A DNA stretch of 64,000 nucleotides from JBCBKP01 sp038521625 (lineage in GTDB: Bacteria > Planctomycetota > Phycisphaerae > Phycisphaerales > UBA1924): the NCBI GenBank assembly GCA_038521625.1, contig JBCBKP010000004.1, forward strand, positions 1 through 64,000. The letters are read 5' to 3'. Numbering within the stretch: position 1 is the stretch's first letter; every line of letters begins with the position of its first letter. This document shows, piece by piece, positions 9,366 through 17,050 of this stretch. The notes under the pieces are model-generated. The model saw only the letters and a program-made list of their open reading frames with translations, searched no databases and was not told the origin of the DNA. Both the position numbers and the translations under genes were made by a program.

Positions 9366-9598
9366 GAGCCGGACCGAGCAGAGGCCCGAAGAACAGCCCT
9401 TATCGCCCGTCACGGCCGTGACGGCCGCGACGGCCGCGGGCGGTGAGACCTGCCGCGATGTGGGTGGTGCGTCCATGCCCACAGAACCCACACTGGACGG
9501 CGTTCATTCCCCGGCAAGAACAGTACGGAATCGAACAACCCCCGCGCGCCTCTCGACGCGCGGGGGCCGACCACACAGGCCCGTGATCACCGCCCGCC
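9265..9598. other. Non-coding stretch with GACGGCCG tracts
   Basis: Apart from the small minus-strand frame and the hairpin at 9539, I see only repeated GACGGCCG units (about 9411-9440) and no convincing gene in either direction. Confidence 0.5.
9539..9566 (-). terminator. Hairpin downstream of the hydrolase gene
   Basis: CCCCCGCGCG (9539-9548), 8-nt loop, CGCGCGGGGG (9557-9566): perfect 10-bp stem 32 nt past the minus-strand hydrolase stop, followed on that strand by GGTTGTTCG. Confidence 0.6.
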
Positions 9599-10669
9599 TC
9601 AGCGGCGCCGGCGGCCGACCTTCTTCTTGAGGAACTTGTTGATCAGCCCCGCGATCGCGTCCCCGTCCTCCTCGAGCGCGAAGTGGCCCGTGTCGAACAG
9701 ATGGAACTCGACGTCCTCCAGGTCACGCTTGTAGGGGTGCGCGCCCTCGGCCGGGAAGATCGGGTCGTTCGCGCCCCAGACGATCAGCGCCGGCGGCTGG
9801 AACTCGCGGAACTTCGCCTGCCACTCCGGGTACAGTGGCGGGTTGGTGCCGTAGTCGAGGAACAGGTCGAGTTGGATCTCCTTGTTGCCCGGCCGGTCCA
9901 GCAGCGGCTGCACGTGGTCCCAGGTGTCCGGGCTGATGTTCGCCTCGTCGCGGACGCCGCTCAGGTACTGCCACTTGGTCCCCTCGAGCTCGAGGAACGG
10001 ACGCAGCGCGTCACGCCGCTCGCTGCTCTCGGGCTCGGCCCAGTACGCCCTGATCGGATCCCAGAAGTCGCGGAGGCCTTCTTCATAGGCGTTGCCGTTC
10101 TGGATGATGAAGCCGTCGACCCGCTCCGGGTCCGCCGCGAACACCCGGTATCCGACCGGGGCGCCGTAGTCCATCAGGTAGAGGCTGTAGCTCTCCAGCC
10201 CCTCGATCTCGATCAGCTCTTGAACGATCGAGGCGTAGTTGTCGAATGTGTACTCGAACTCGTCGCGGTCCGGCATCGCGCTGTTGCCGTAGCCCGGGTA
10301 GTCCGGCGCGACGACGCGGTAGTTCTCCGAGAGCCGCGGGATCAGGTCCCGGAACATGTGGCTCGAGGTCGGGAAGCCGTGCAGCAGCAGCACCGCCGGC
10401 GCGTCCTCCGGGCCCGCCGCCCGGTAGAAGACGTCCACGCCCCCGATCTCGACGGTGTGGTACGTCACCCGCGACTCGTGCGCCCGGCTCTCGACCAGGC
10501 GGACGCCCTCGTGACGCGTCCCGGTCTTCCTGACCGGCAGCTGACCCGCCGCCGACCCGACGAACCCCGCGGCGGTTGCCGCGACCAGCGCCATCTTCAG
10601 CCCGTTGTTGCTCTTGCGCGACTCGTTCTTGCGTGACTCGTTCTTGCGTGACTCGTTCTTGCGTGCCAT
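9599..10669 (-). CDS. Secreted alpha/beta hydrolase, haloalkane dehalogenase-like
   Basis: 356 residues. The fold signatures are LLLHGFPTSSHMFRDLIP (oxyanion loop), the nucleophile elbow YLMDYGAPVGY with Asp instead of Ser, the acid region VWGANDPIFP and the catalytic His in DTGHFALEE. An Asp nucleophile is typical of haloalkane/fluoroacetate dehalogenases and epoxide hydrolases, but the substrate cannot be told. The N-terminus repeats KNESR three times (15-bp DNA repeats), then has a hydrophobic segment ALVAATAAGFVGSAAG resembling a signal peptide. It lies 89 nt downstream of a MarR gene on the same strand, with a similar palindrome before both genes, so MarR control is likely. Confidence 0.85.
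   Translation of the reverse strand: MARKNESRKNESRKNESRKSNNGLKMALVAATAAGFVGSAAGQLPVRKTGTRHEGVRLVESRAHESRVTYHTVEIGGVDVFYRAAGPEDAPAVLLLHGFPTSSHMFRDLIPRLSENYRVVAPDYPGYGNSAMPDRDEFEYTFDNYASIVQELIEIEGLESYSLYLMDYGAPVGYRVFAADPERVDGFIIQNGNAYEEGLRDFWDPIRAYWAEPESSERRDALRPFLELEGTKWQYLSGVRDEANISPDTWDHVQPLLDRPGNKEIQLDLFLDYGTNPPLYPEWQAKFREFQPPALIVWGANDPIFPAEGAHPYKRDLEDVEFHLFDTGHFALEEDGDAIAGLINKFLKKKVGRRRR
10621..10665 (-). repeat. Three perfect 15-bp tandem repeats inside the hydrolase gene
   Basis: ACTCGTTCTTGCGTG occurs at 10621-10635, 10636-10650 and 10651-10665. On the coding strand the repeat encodes the pentapeptide KNESR directly after the start Met-Ala-Arg. Confidence 0.95.
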
Positions 10670-10693
10670 GGTGCGTCTCCTTCGGTACGTTTC

Positions 10694-10711
10694 AATGTAT
10701 CTACATGCAAT
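10694..10711. promoter_or_regulatory. Candidate MarR operator before the hydrolase
   Basis: AATGTATCTACATGCAAT lies 25 nt upstream of the hydrolase start and shares TGCATGTA and TACATT (read on the minus strand) with the site upstream of marR at 11256. Confidence 0.5.
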
Positions 10712-10758
10712 CGGATCGAAAGGGACGCCCGCACGCCGCGAACGCCCCGCTGTTTCCT

Positions 10759-11199
10759 CTATGTCCCGCGTCCCAGCCGCTCGGCCGCCAGCACCAGCGT
10801 CTCGGCGACGTCCGCGCCCAGCAGCTCGCGCACACGGTCCTGCGTGCGCTCCCACACCGGGCGGACCTCCCGCAGCAGCTTCCGCCCCGCCGGCGTGAGC
10901 GAGACCGGGCGTGTCCGCCGGTCGTCGCCCTCGTCGATCGCCACGAGCCCGCCGGCCTCGAGCTTCTCGAGGTTCCGGCTCAGCGTCGTCTGATCGATGC
11001 TCATCGCCGGCACCAGGTCCTTCGCGGCCACCGGCCCCATCAGCCCGACGTGCACCAGCAGGCTCACCTGCGTGGCCTTCACGCCCAGCGGGCGGAGGGC
11101 GTCGTCGTAGATCCGGGCGATCGTCCGCTCGATCTTCCGCCCGCTCGTCGCCAGGCAGCCCATGTAGCAGCTCGAAACCTCTTTGTCCTGGCGTGCCAT
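10759..11199 (-). CDS. MarR-family transcriptional regulator
   Basis: 146 residues with a winged helix: recognition region AAKDLVPAMSIDQTTLSRNLEKLE and wing LVAIDEGDDRRTRPVSLT, flanked by dimerisation helices. The N-terminal CYMGCLATSGRKIER has a Cys pair that could sense oxidation, though this is inference. ATG at 11199 has GGGAGG about 6 nt upstream. It precedes the hydrolase on the same strand and probably represses both itself and that gene. Confidence 0.9.
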   Translation of the reverse strand: MARQDKEVSSCYMGCLATSGRKIERTIARIYDDALRPLGVKATQVSLLVHVGLMGPVAAKDLVPAMSIDQTTLSRNLEKLEAGGLVAIDEGDDRRTRPVSLTPAGRKLLREVRPVWERTQDRVRELLGADVAETLVLAAERLGRGT

Positions 11200-11252
11200 C
11201 CGGGCCTCCCGTCGTTCTTGCCCGCCCCAACGGCGGTCGTTCGAACAGATAA

Positions 11253-11277
11253 TCGAATGTACATGCATCTTATTCGA
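11253..11277. promoter_or_regulatory. Candidate MarR operator / marR promoter region
   Basis: TCGAAT (11253-11258) and ATTCGA (11272-11277) bracket AATGTACATGCATC, in an AT-rich patch 54-78 nt upstream of marR and just upstream of the divergent glycosyltransferase. The ATGTACATGCA core is shared with the site at 10694. Confidence 0.5.
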
Positions 11278-11317
11278 GCATGGTCCAACTTCCAGCGAGA
11301 TTTCTCGCCCCCACAGC

Positions 11318-11323
11318 TACCCT
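11318..11323 (+). promoter_or_regulatory. -10 element for leaderless glycosyltransferase mRNA
   Basis: TACCCT, then 6 nt, then the GTG at 11330; no ribosome binding site is present. Confidence 0.5.
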
Positions 11324-11329
11324 CCACCC

Positions 11330-13150
11330 GTGCCGATCCCGAACGACTCACCCGGGAGACCCAACCCAGCCGCCAGGGCGGCCTTCCTGGCCGCCCTGGC
11401 CCTGATCAGCTGCGTCCTCTTCCCCGCCAGCCACGGCATCGACAACGTCCAGGAGGGCCTGCGGGTCCTGCCCGCGATCGAGATGACCGAGCGGGGCGAG
11501 TGGATCGTCCCCTACGCCCACGATGTCCCCTACCTCGCCAAGCCGCCGCTGATCTACTGGTGCACGCGCCTGCTCATGCCCGTCGTCTCCGCCGTCGGCG
11601 GGATCGAGAACACGGCGCTCGCCGCCGAGACCGCCGCGCGCCTGGTCGTCGGGATCTCCGGCCTGCTCGGGGCCGTGCTGACCTATCTGTGCGGCAGGTC
11701 GATCCTCTCAACGTGGCAACAACCGCGGCCGGCGCCCTCGGCGGAGGGGGTCGTCGACACGCTCGCCGAACGGGCCGCATTCTTCGGCGGATGCTCGCTC
11801 GTCTTCGCGCCGCTCTTCGTGCACCAGAGCCGCACCGCCGAGATCGACATCATGATCGCGCCCCTCACCATCGCCGGCCTGTGGTGCGTGCACGGCGCGT
11901 GGCGGGAGCGCGAGCGCACCGGGAAGACCGACCTCGTGCGCACGGGCGGGGCGCTCGCCGCGGCGGCGCTGCTCGGGCTCGCCAAGGGCCCGCCCGGGCT
12001 GCTCGTCTTCTTCCTCGCGCTGCTCTTCGGTCCGCTGCTCCACGCGGCGCTCACCGTCGAGCCCGATCGCCGCCCCGCCGCCGGCCTCCGATTCGGCTTC
12101 CCGGCCATGCTCGGCGTGCTGACCGTCCTGGGGTTCCTGCTGATCGGCTCGACGCCGATCGACGACGCGCGTGATGTCGCCGGCGTTGTCATCGCGGGCG
12201 TGCTCGCGGCCGGTCTCGGCGTCGTGCTCGCGCGGCTCTTGAGCTCCCGCGCCAGGCTCGCGCGATGGTGGAAGTCGATGCTCGCGACACACCCGGTCGG
12301 TGTGCCCCTCGCCGGGATCATCGCGCCCTGGCTCTGGATGCGCGGCGTCGCGTCGAGACTCGGCGAGAACGCCGTCGGCGAGTCGCTCGCCCGGGAGGCC
12401 GCCGACAACGTCCGTGTGTTCGTGCCGGACGCGGCGGCGGAGTACGCCGAGGCCTGGCTCTACGCCGCCGGTCTCGGGTCGGCCGCCGCGGTCATCGCCC
12501 TGGTCTGGCTGCTTCGTGACCGGCCGCGCCTGCGCCCGGGCTGGTTCCTCGTGCTGGCCTGGGCCGCGCTGCCGGTGCTCGTCTTCGGCCTGACCGGGCG
12601 CGGCACGGCGCGCTACATCACCGGCGCCTGGCCGGGCGTGGCGCTGCTCGGCGGGCTCTGGATGGCGCACGCGGTCCGTGACCTCGCCTGGGCCCGCGTG
12701 CTGCCCAGGATCGTCCCCGCGGTCAGCGCCGCCGGGGCGCTCGCGATGGGCGTGTACTACGCCCTGCTGCGACCAGATCACCTCCGCGGCGACTCGCCGC
12801 GCGAGCTGCTGCTCGACACGATCGAGCCCGGCGATCGTGTCGCGACGCTGGGGCTGCTCGATCAGTGCGTGGACGTCTATGTCAAGGCCGCCGGCGGTGA
12901 GATGATCGGGCACTTCCACGACGAGCCGCCCAAGTTCGGCATCGAACACCTCGGCGTATTCCCGCGACACGTCGAACGGACGCTGGCCGAGCACGTCGGA
13001 CGCGTCGTGCTACTCGCTCCGGTCGAGCGCGACGCCGCGAGCGGCCTGTTCGACACGGTGGGGATCAATGCCGAGCCGATCGAGACAAACAAGGTCTGGA
13101 ACGCCGAGGGCGGCCGCACGCCGATGCGGGCGTACCTGCTCCGGCCCTAG
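11330..13150 (+). CDS. GT39/ArnT-like membrane glycosyltransferase
   Basis: 606 residues with about ten hydrophobic helices. The first periplasmic loop has NVQEGLRVLPAIEMTERGEWIVP and YLAKPPLIYWCTRL, the conserved pattern of lipid-linked sugar transferases of the dolichyl-phosphate-mannose/ArnT (GT-C) group, with the usual Asp-Glu pair relaxed to Gln-Glu. Such enzymes move a sugar from an undecaprenyl carrier to lipid A or a protein outside the membrane; acceptor unknown. The GTG at 11330 was chosen from the TACCCT element 6 nt before it. The gene is convergent with mutL and shares its stop bases (CTAG, 13147-13150). Confidence 0.8.
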   Translation: MPIPNDSPGRPNPAARAAFLAALALISCVLFPASHGIDNVQEGLRVLPAIEMTERGEWIVPYAHDVPYLAKPPLIYWCTRLLMPVVSAVGGIENTALAAETAARLVVGISGLLGAVLTYLCGRSILSTWQQPRPAPSAEGVVDTLAERAAFFGGCSLVFAPLFVHQSRTAEIDIMIAPLTIAGLWCVHGAWRERERTGKTDLVRTGGALAAAALLGLAKGPPGLLVFFLALLFGPLLHAALTVEPDRRPAAGLRFGFPAMLGVLTVLGFLLIGSTPIDDARDVAGVVIAGVLAAGLGVVLARLLSSRARLARWWKSMLATHPVGVPLAGIIAPWLWMRGVASRLGENAVGESLAREAADNVRVFVPDAAAEYAEAWLYAAGLGSAAAVIALVWLLRDRPRLRPGWFLVLAWAALPVLVFGLTGRGTARYITGAWPGVALLGGLWMAHAVRDLAWARVLPRIVPAVSAAGALAMGVYYALLRPDHLRGDSPRELLLDTIEPGDRVATLGLLDQCVDVYVKAAGGEMIGHFHDEPPKFGIEHLGVFPRHVERTLAEHVGRVVLLAPVERDAASGLFDTVGINAEPIETNKVWNAEGGRTPMRAYLLRP

Positions 13151-15057
13151 CGGCGATGAAAGAGCTTCTCGAGCTGCGGGATCGTCACGCGGACCGAGGT
13201 CGGCCGCCCGTGCGGGCAGGCGCTCGAGCGTTCGACCGTCTCGCGTAGGCGGAGCAGCTCGTCGATCTCGAGCTCGGACAGCCGGTCGCCCGCCTTGACA
13301 GCCGCCTTGCAGGCCATCATGTCGAGCACCTCGTGCAGCGCCCCCTCCTCGCTCGCGGGCAGCGGGTCGCGCTCGGCCCGCGCGAGCAGCTCGGCGACGA
13401 ACGGCGCCGGCTCGACCCTCCGGCTCAGCAGCAGCGACGGGAAGGACCGCACGCCGATGGACCGCGGCCCCATCGGCTCGGCCTCGATGCCGAGCGTCGC
13501 CAGCAACGGGCGGAGGTCGTCGAGCACCGCGAGCGCCGAGGGCTCCAGGTCGGCGACGGCGGGCGCCAGCAGCGCCTGCGACTCCAGCGTCCCGCTCCCG
13601 CCCTTCGCCCGCCCGACGCGCTCGAGCAGCTTCTGGAACATGACGCGCTCGTGCAGCGCGTGCTGATCGATGATCAGCATGCCGTCCGCGTCCTCGACGA
13701 CCAGGTAGCTGTCGTGCAGCTGCAGCACACGCGCGGCCCGGGCCGGCGCCGGCGCGAGACCGGCCGGCTCGGCGAACCCGATCGCCTCGGTGCGCGGCGC
13801 GTGCACCGGGGCCGAGCCCGGCTCGTCCAGCCTGCCGCCCGCCGGGGGTCCCCAGCCAGAATCCGCCCAGCCGGAGTCCGCAACACGCTGCGCCTCGCCC
13901 GCGAGCTCGCGCACGCGCGCGGCGAAGAGCTCCGCCGATCCTCCGGCCCCGCGCGGACCGAACACCGGCGTCGGCGGCGCTCGCAGCGCGTCGCCGATCT
14001 CGGGCGTCAGGTCGGCCTTCCGTAGCGCCTCCTTGACGCCGTGGTAGACCGCGTGGTGCACCGCGGAGCTGTCGCGGAACCGCACCTCGAGCTTGGCCGG
14101 GTGCACGTTCACGTCCACCGCGTCCGGCGCCATCTCGATGAGCAGCACGCACGTCGGGTGCCGCCCGTGGTCGATCAGCCCGCGGTACGCCTCGCGCACC
14201 GCGTGCTGGACCGTCTTGTCCTTGATCGCACGACCATTCAGGAACAGGTGCTGCGCCCGCGCGTTGGGACGCGCGATCGACGGGCGGCCGACGAGCCCCC
14301 AGACCAGCACGCCCCGCGCGTCGTCGAACCGGTCGACCGAGACCTCGAGCAGCTCCGGCTCGAGCTCGCGACCGAGCACGTCGATCGACCGCGTGCGCGC
14401 GTCGTCCGCCCGCGCGACGTCGAAGACGGTCTTGCCGTCGGCGACCAGCCGGAACGCGACGCCCGGGTGCGCCAGCGCGAGATCGCGCAGCCAGTCGAGG
14501 CAACGCGACTTCTCCGTCGGCGCCGTCCGCAGGAACTTCCGCCGCGCGGGCGTGTTGAAGAACAGATCGCGGACCGTGACCGACGTGCCCGCCGGCCCGC
14601 CGGCCGGGCGGGGCTCGTGCACCGTCTCGCCCTCGGTCTCGAGCAGCCAGGTCTCGCCCGAGCCGCGGGCCCGGCTCCGGATCGACAGCCGGCTCACCGA
14701 CGCGATCGAGGCCAGCGCCTCGCCGCGGAAGCCCATCGTCGCGATCCGGTCGAGATCGTCCTGCTCGGCGATCTTGCTCGTCGCGTGCGGCGCGATCGCC
14801 AGCGCCAGCTGCCCGCGGTCGATGCCGCGCCCGTCGTCGGTCACGCGCACCAGCCGAGCGCCGCCCTCCTCGAGCTCGACCTCGACCCGAGCAGCCCCCG
14901 CGTCGAGCGCGTTCTCGACCAGCTCCTTCACCACCGACGCCGGGCGCTCGATCACCTCGCCCGCCGCGATCTGGTTGACCAGCAGCGGCGGCAGACGACG
15001 GATCGGTCGCGCCGTCGCGCCATCCCTGGTCGTCGCGGGTGCGCCGGTCGCGGTCAT
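13147..15057 (-). CDS. mutL: DNA mismatch repair protein MutL
   Basis: 636 residues. The GHKL ATPase N-domain shows LVNQIAAGEVIERPASVVKE (start), DDGRGI, TMGFRGEALASIASVS and GTSVTVRDLFFNTPARRKF. A linker with a VADSGWADSGW repeat leads to the C-terminal dimerisation/endonuclease domain: DQHALHERVMFQ (about 464-475), ACKAAVKAG and CPHGRPTS. The canonical metal motif is DQHA(x)2E(x)4E; its last acidic residue is Gln here. The presence of ACKAAVKAG and CPHGRP suggests a nicking MutL, as expected without MutH. Start ATG at 15057 has TAGACT 7 nt upstream and no ribosome site. Neither mutS nor mutH is adjacent. Confidence 0.96.
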   Translation of the reverse strand: MTATGAPATTRDGATARPIRRLPPLLVNQIAAGEVIERPASVVKELVENALDAGAARVEVELEEGGARLVRVTDDGRGIDRGQLALAIAPHATSKIAEQDDLDRIATMGFRGEALASIASVSRLSIRSRARGSGETWLLETEGETVHEPRPAGGPAGTSVTVRDLFFNTPARRKFLRTAPTEKSRCLDWLRDLALAHPGVAFRLVADGKTVFDVARADDARTRSIDVLGRELEPELLEVSVDRFDDARGVLVWGLVGRPSIARPNARAQHLFLNGRAIKDKTVQHAVREAYRGLIDHGRHPTCVLLIEMAPDAVDVNVHPAKLEVRFRDSSAVHHAVYHGVKEALRKADLTPEIGDALRAPPTPVFGPRGAGGSAELFAARVRELAGEAQRVADSGWADSGWGPPAGGRLDEPGSAPVHAPRTEAIGFAEPAGLAPAPARAARVLQLHDSYLVVEDADGMLIIDQHALHERVMFQKLLERVGRAKGGSGTLESQALLAPAVADLEPSALAVLDDLRPLLATLGIEAEPMGPRSIGVRSFPSLLLSRRVEPAPFVAELLARAERDPLPASEEGALHEVLDMMACKAAVKAGDRLSELEIDELLRLRETVERSSACPHGRPTSVRVTIPQLEKLFHRR

Positions 15058-15064
15058 CAGTCCC

Positions 15065-15070
15065 AGTCTA
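15065..15070 (-). promoter_or_regulatory. -10 element for mutL
   Basis: TAGACT on the minus strand, 7 nt before the mutL ATG, with no Shine-Dalgarno; it shares the 116-nt divergent promoter region with the HIT gene. Confidence 0.45.
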
Positions 15071-15161
15071 CCCGCGGTGACCACGACATATGGGGTCCCG
15101 GTTCTGGGTTACCGCCATGTGCGACATCCGTGGACAACCTGTCACCCGAGCCCGACCCATT

Positions 15162-15167
15162 TAGGAT
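15162..15167 (+). promoter_or_regulatory. -10 element for leaderless HIT mRNA
   Basis: TAGGAT followed by 6 nt and ATG at 15174; a weak -35 CTGTCA (15139-15144) sits 17 nt upstream. Confidence 0.55.
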
Positions 15168-15173
15168 GCGGGC

Positions 15174-15596
15174 ATGGAAGACAGCATCTTCAGCAAGATC
15201 ATCCGCGGCGAGATCCCGGCGCAGCGGGTCTACGAGGACGACCACGTCATCGCGATCCTCGACATCAACCCGCTCAGCGACGGGCACACGCTCGTGATCC
15301 CCAAGGAGCCGGCCGCGACCATGGCCCAGCTCTCCGACGACGCCGCGTCGTCGCTCGGCCGCGTGCTGCCACGCATCTGCCGGGCGCTCGCCGAGGTCAC
15401 CGGCTGCGCCGAGAGCAACGTGCTGCAGAACAACGGCGCCTCTGCCGGCCAGGAGATCATGCACGTCCACGTGCATGTCATCCCGCGCTACACGGACCGC
15501 AACCCCGGCGGCGGCCTGGAGAAGCGCTGGGACGCCAAGCCGGGCGACTCCGAGCACCTCGCCGAGCTCGGGCGCCAGATCGCGCGTCTGCTCTAG
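15174..15596 (+). CDS. HIT-family nucleotide hydrolase (HinT-like)
   Basis: 140 residues, typical length. SIFSKIIRGEIPAQRVYEDD and ILDINPLSDGHTLVIPK open the fold, and the histidine triad HVHVHVIP carries H97, H99 and H101. HinT-type proteins hydrolyse nucleoside phosphoramidates and related adenylates in the cytoplasm. Diverges from mutL; the shared promoter region is probably coincidental to function. Leaderless start predicted. Confidence 0.92.
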   Translation: MEDSIFSKIIRGEIPAQRVYEDDHVIAILDINPLSDGHTLVIPKEPAATMAQLSDDAASSLGRVLPRICRALAEVTGCAESNVLQNNGASAGQEIMHVHVHVIPRYTDRNPGGGLEKRWDAKPGDSEHLAELGRQIARLL

Positions 15597-15622
15597 CGCA
15601 TCTGCGGTTGATGAAACGGAAA

Positions 15623-15640
15623 CCCCGCCGCTGGGCGGGG
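15623..15640 (-). terminator. Terminator of the thioredoxin operon
   Basis: CCCCGCC (15623-15629), loop GCTG, GGCGGGG (15634-15640); on the minus strand it is followed by TTTCCGTTTC, and it lies just after the 53-residue gene. Confidence 0.75.
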
Positions 15641-15647
15641 CCGCCGG

Positions 15648-15809
15648 TCAGCCCTTCGCGTTCGCGATCGGCCGCGGCTCGACGGGCTCGGGCTCATCGA
15701 TCCGTAGCCAGATCTGGTCGTACCCGGGGTGCGTGCCGCACGAGCACTCGCTGTCCCAGGTCTCGACGCCCTCGTGCATATTCACGGGCTTGTTGGTCTC
15801 ATCGGGCAT
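15648..15809 (-). CDS. 53-residue acidic CxC protein, second gene of trx operon
   Basis: Minus-strand gene from ATG at 15809 with GAGGAG about 7 nt upstream and a terminator just after its stop. The peptide contains SECSCGTHPGYDQIWLRI, with a CSC pair that could bind metal or take part in thiol exchange, and an acidic Pro-rich end. It starts 12 nt after the thioredoxin stop, so cotranscription is near certain. I do not recognise the family; a thioredoxin substrate or partner is a guess. Confidence 0.65.
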   Translation of the reverse strand: MPDETNKPVNMHEGVETWDSECSCGTHPGYDQIWLRIDEPEPVEPRPIANAKG

Positions 15810-15821
15810 CTCGGGCTCCTC

Positions 15822-16154
15822 TCAGACCGTCGCGCCGCGGATCGCGTCCACGATCGCGTCCTTCGGACGCAGCCCGACAAGAACCTCGGCGGGCTCGCCG
15901 CCGCGGAACACGATGAGCGTCGGGATGCTCGAGATCCCGAACCGCGCCGCGATCTGCGGGACGTCGTCCACGTTGACCTTGCCGACGATCGCCTCGCCGA
16001 CCAGCTCCGTGGCGATCTCGTCCACGACCGGCCCGACGACGCGGCAGGGCGCGCACCAGGGCGCCCAGAAGTCGACGAGCACGGGCTTGTCGCTCGAGCC
16101 GATGAGCTCGTCGAAGCTCTCGGCGTTGAACTCGATGGTGTCCGGTCCGGCCAT
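15822..16154 (-). CDS. trxA: Thioredoxin
   Basis: 110 residues, full thioredoxin fold: VLVDFWAPWCAPCRVVGP with active-site C34 and C37 (Cys-Ala-Pro-Cys rather than Cys-Gly-Pro-Cys), the VNVDDVPQIAARFGI segment and the cis-Pro SIPTLIVFRGGEP. Reduces cytoplasmic disulfides. ATG at 16154 is preceded by GAGAGGAGG. The Gly-to-Ala change inside CxxC should shift the redox potential slightly. It is followed by a 53-residue CxC protein. Confidence 0.95.
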   Translation of the reverse strand: MAGPDTIEFNAESFDELIGSSDKPVLVDFWAPWCAPCRVVGPVVDEIATELVGEAIVGKVNVDDVPQIAARFGISSIPTLIVFRGGEPAEVLVGLRPKDAIVDAIRGATV

Positions 16155-16293
16155 GGTGTGCCTCCTCTCGGCAGTCGTTCCTGTCCCAACCGCCGCCGCC
16201 GGCCGGTTTGTTTCCGCCGGCGCGACGGATCGCGGTGCGAATGGCCGGCGGCCCGCCTCCGGGCCCCCGGCTTCCGGTGCGTCCCCGCCCCGT

Positions 16294-16857
16294 TCAGAGG
16301 GCCGCGGCCGCGGCGGCCGTCTCGCCGGCGTCCACGTGCGGGAAGTCGATCTCCGTCTGCGCGACGTGGTTGAAGTAGTTCGTGAAGATGTTCACCGCGA
16401 CGGTCGCGACGATCTCCGCGATCTCGGCGTCGCCGTACCCGGCCTCCCGGACCGACGCCAGATCGGCATCGCTCACGAAGCCCTTCTTGTTCACGATCGA
16501 GGCCGCGAAGGCGAGCGCCGCGGCGGTCTTGGCGTCCGAGGATGCACCGCGGAGGTTGTCCGCCAGCTCGCCCTCCTCGACGCCGGCGCCCTTGCCGAGC
16601 AGCGTGTGGGCCGAGGCGCAGTAGTCGCAGCTGTTGACGCCAGCGACCGTCAGCGCGATCTGCTCCCGGAGCGCCCCGCTGATGCTCGCCCCGCCGAGCG
16701 CCTGCCCGAACCCGACGTACGCACCGAGGACAGCCGGCGACTGGCCCATCGCCCGCAGCATGTTCGGGCGGACACCCAGGGCCTTCTCGACGCCCTGCAG
16801 CAGCTGCTCGCTCTTGGAGTTGACGTTCTCCGGCGTGACGGGTGCGATACGTGCCAT
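16294..16857 (-). CDS. Carboxymuconolactone decarboxylase/AhpD-like protein
   Basis: 187 all-helical residues. The CxxC-x3-H centre is VNSCDYCASAH (C77, C80, H84), as in AhpD-type alkylhydroperoxidases, which reduce peroxides with thiols. The fold also has the typical KGFVSDADLASVREAGYGDAEIAEI segment. ATG at 16857 with GGAG upstream. It diverges from a TetR gene with a strong palindrome between them, so it is the likely repressed target. The rest of the gap down to the thioredoxin gene holds only short GC-rich inverted repeats. Confidence 0.85.
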   Translation of the reverse strand: MARIAPVTPENVNSKSEQLLQGVEKALGVRPNMLRAMGQSPAVLGAYVGFGQALGGASISGALREQIALTVAGVNSCDYCASAHTLLGKGAGVEEGELADNLRGASSDAKTAAALAFAASIVNKKGFVSDADLASVREAGYGDAEIAEIVATVAVNIFTNYFNHVAQTEIDFPHVDAGETAAAAAAL

Positions 16858-16973
16858 GATGCGTCTCCTTTGCTCCGGGCCCGGTCCGTTCCGCCGGGCG
16901 GCCTGCGTTCGTCCTGCGGCCGGCGGGCCCATGCCCTGCCCGGCCGTGATCCTGATTCCACGGGAGCAAATAG

Positions 16974-16987
16974 ACTGACCAGTCAGT
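16974..16987. promoter_or_regulatory. TetR operator palindrome
   Basis: ACTGAC-CA-GTCAGT is a perfect inverted repeat with a 2-nt centre, in the divergent region between the CxxC protein and the TetR gene. It resembles classic TetR-family boxes built on GACTGACC. Confidence 0.75.
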
Positions 16988-17050
16988 ATGTTCCCAGAGG
17001 AGATGATTTCTTGGGGAGGACCCCCGAGAAGGGGATCGAAGGAGCTGAGC

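Noticed and set aside
9411..9440. Repeated GACGGCCG as a CRISPR or repeat array
   Set aside because: Three short imperfect units without spacers; simple GC-rich tract.
16250..16265. GGCCCG/CGGGCC hairpin as terminator after the CxxC protein gene
   Set aside because: Only 6 bp and no T-run; such hairpins are expected often in DNA this GC-rich.
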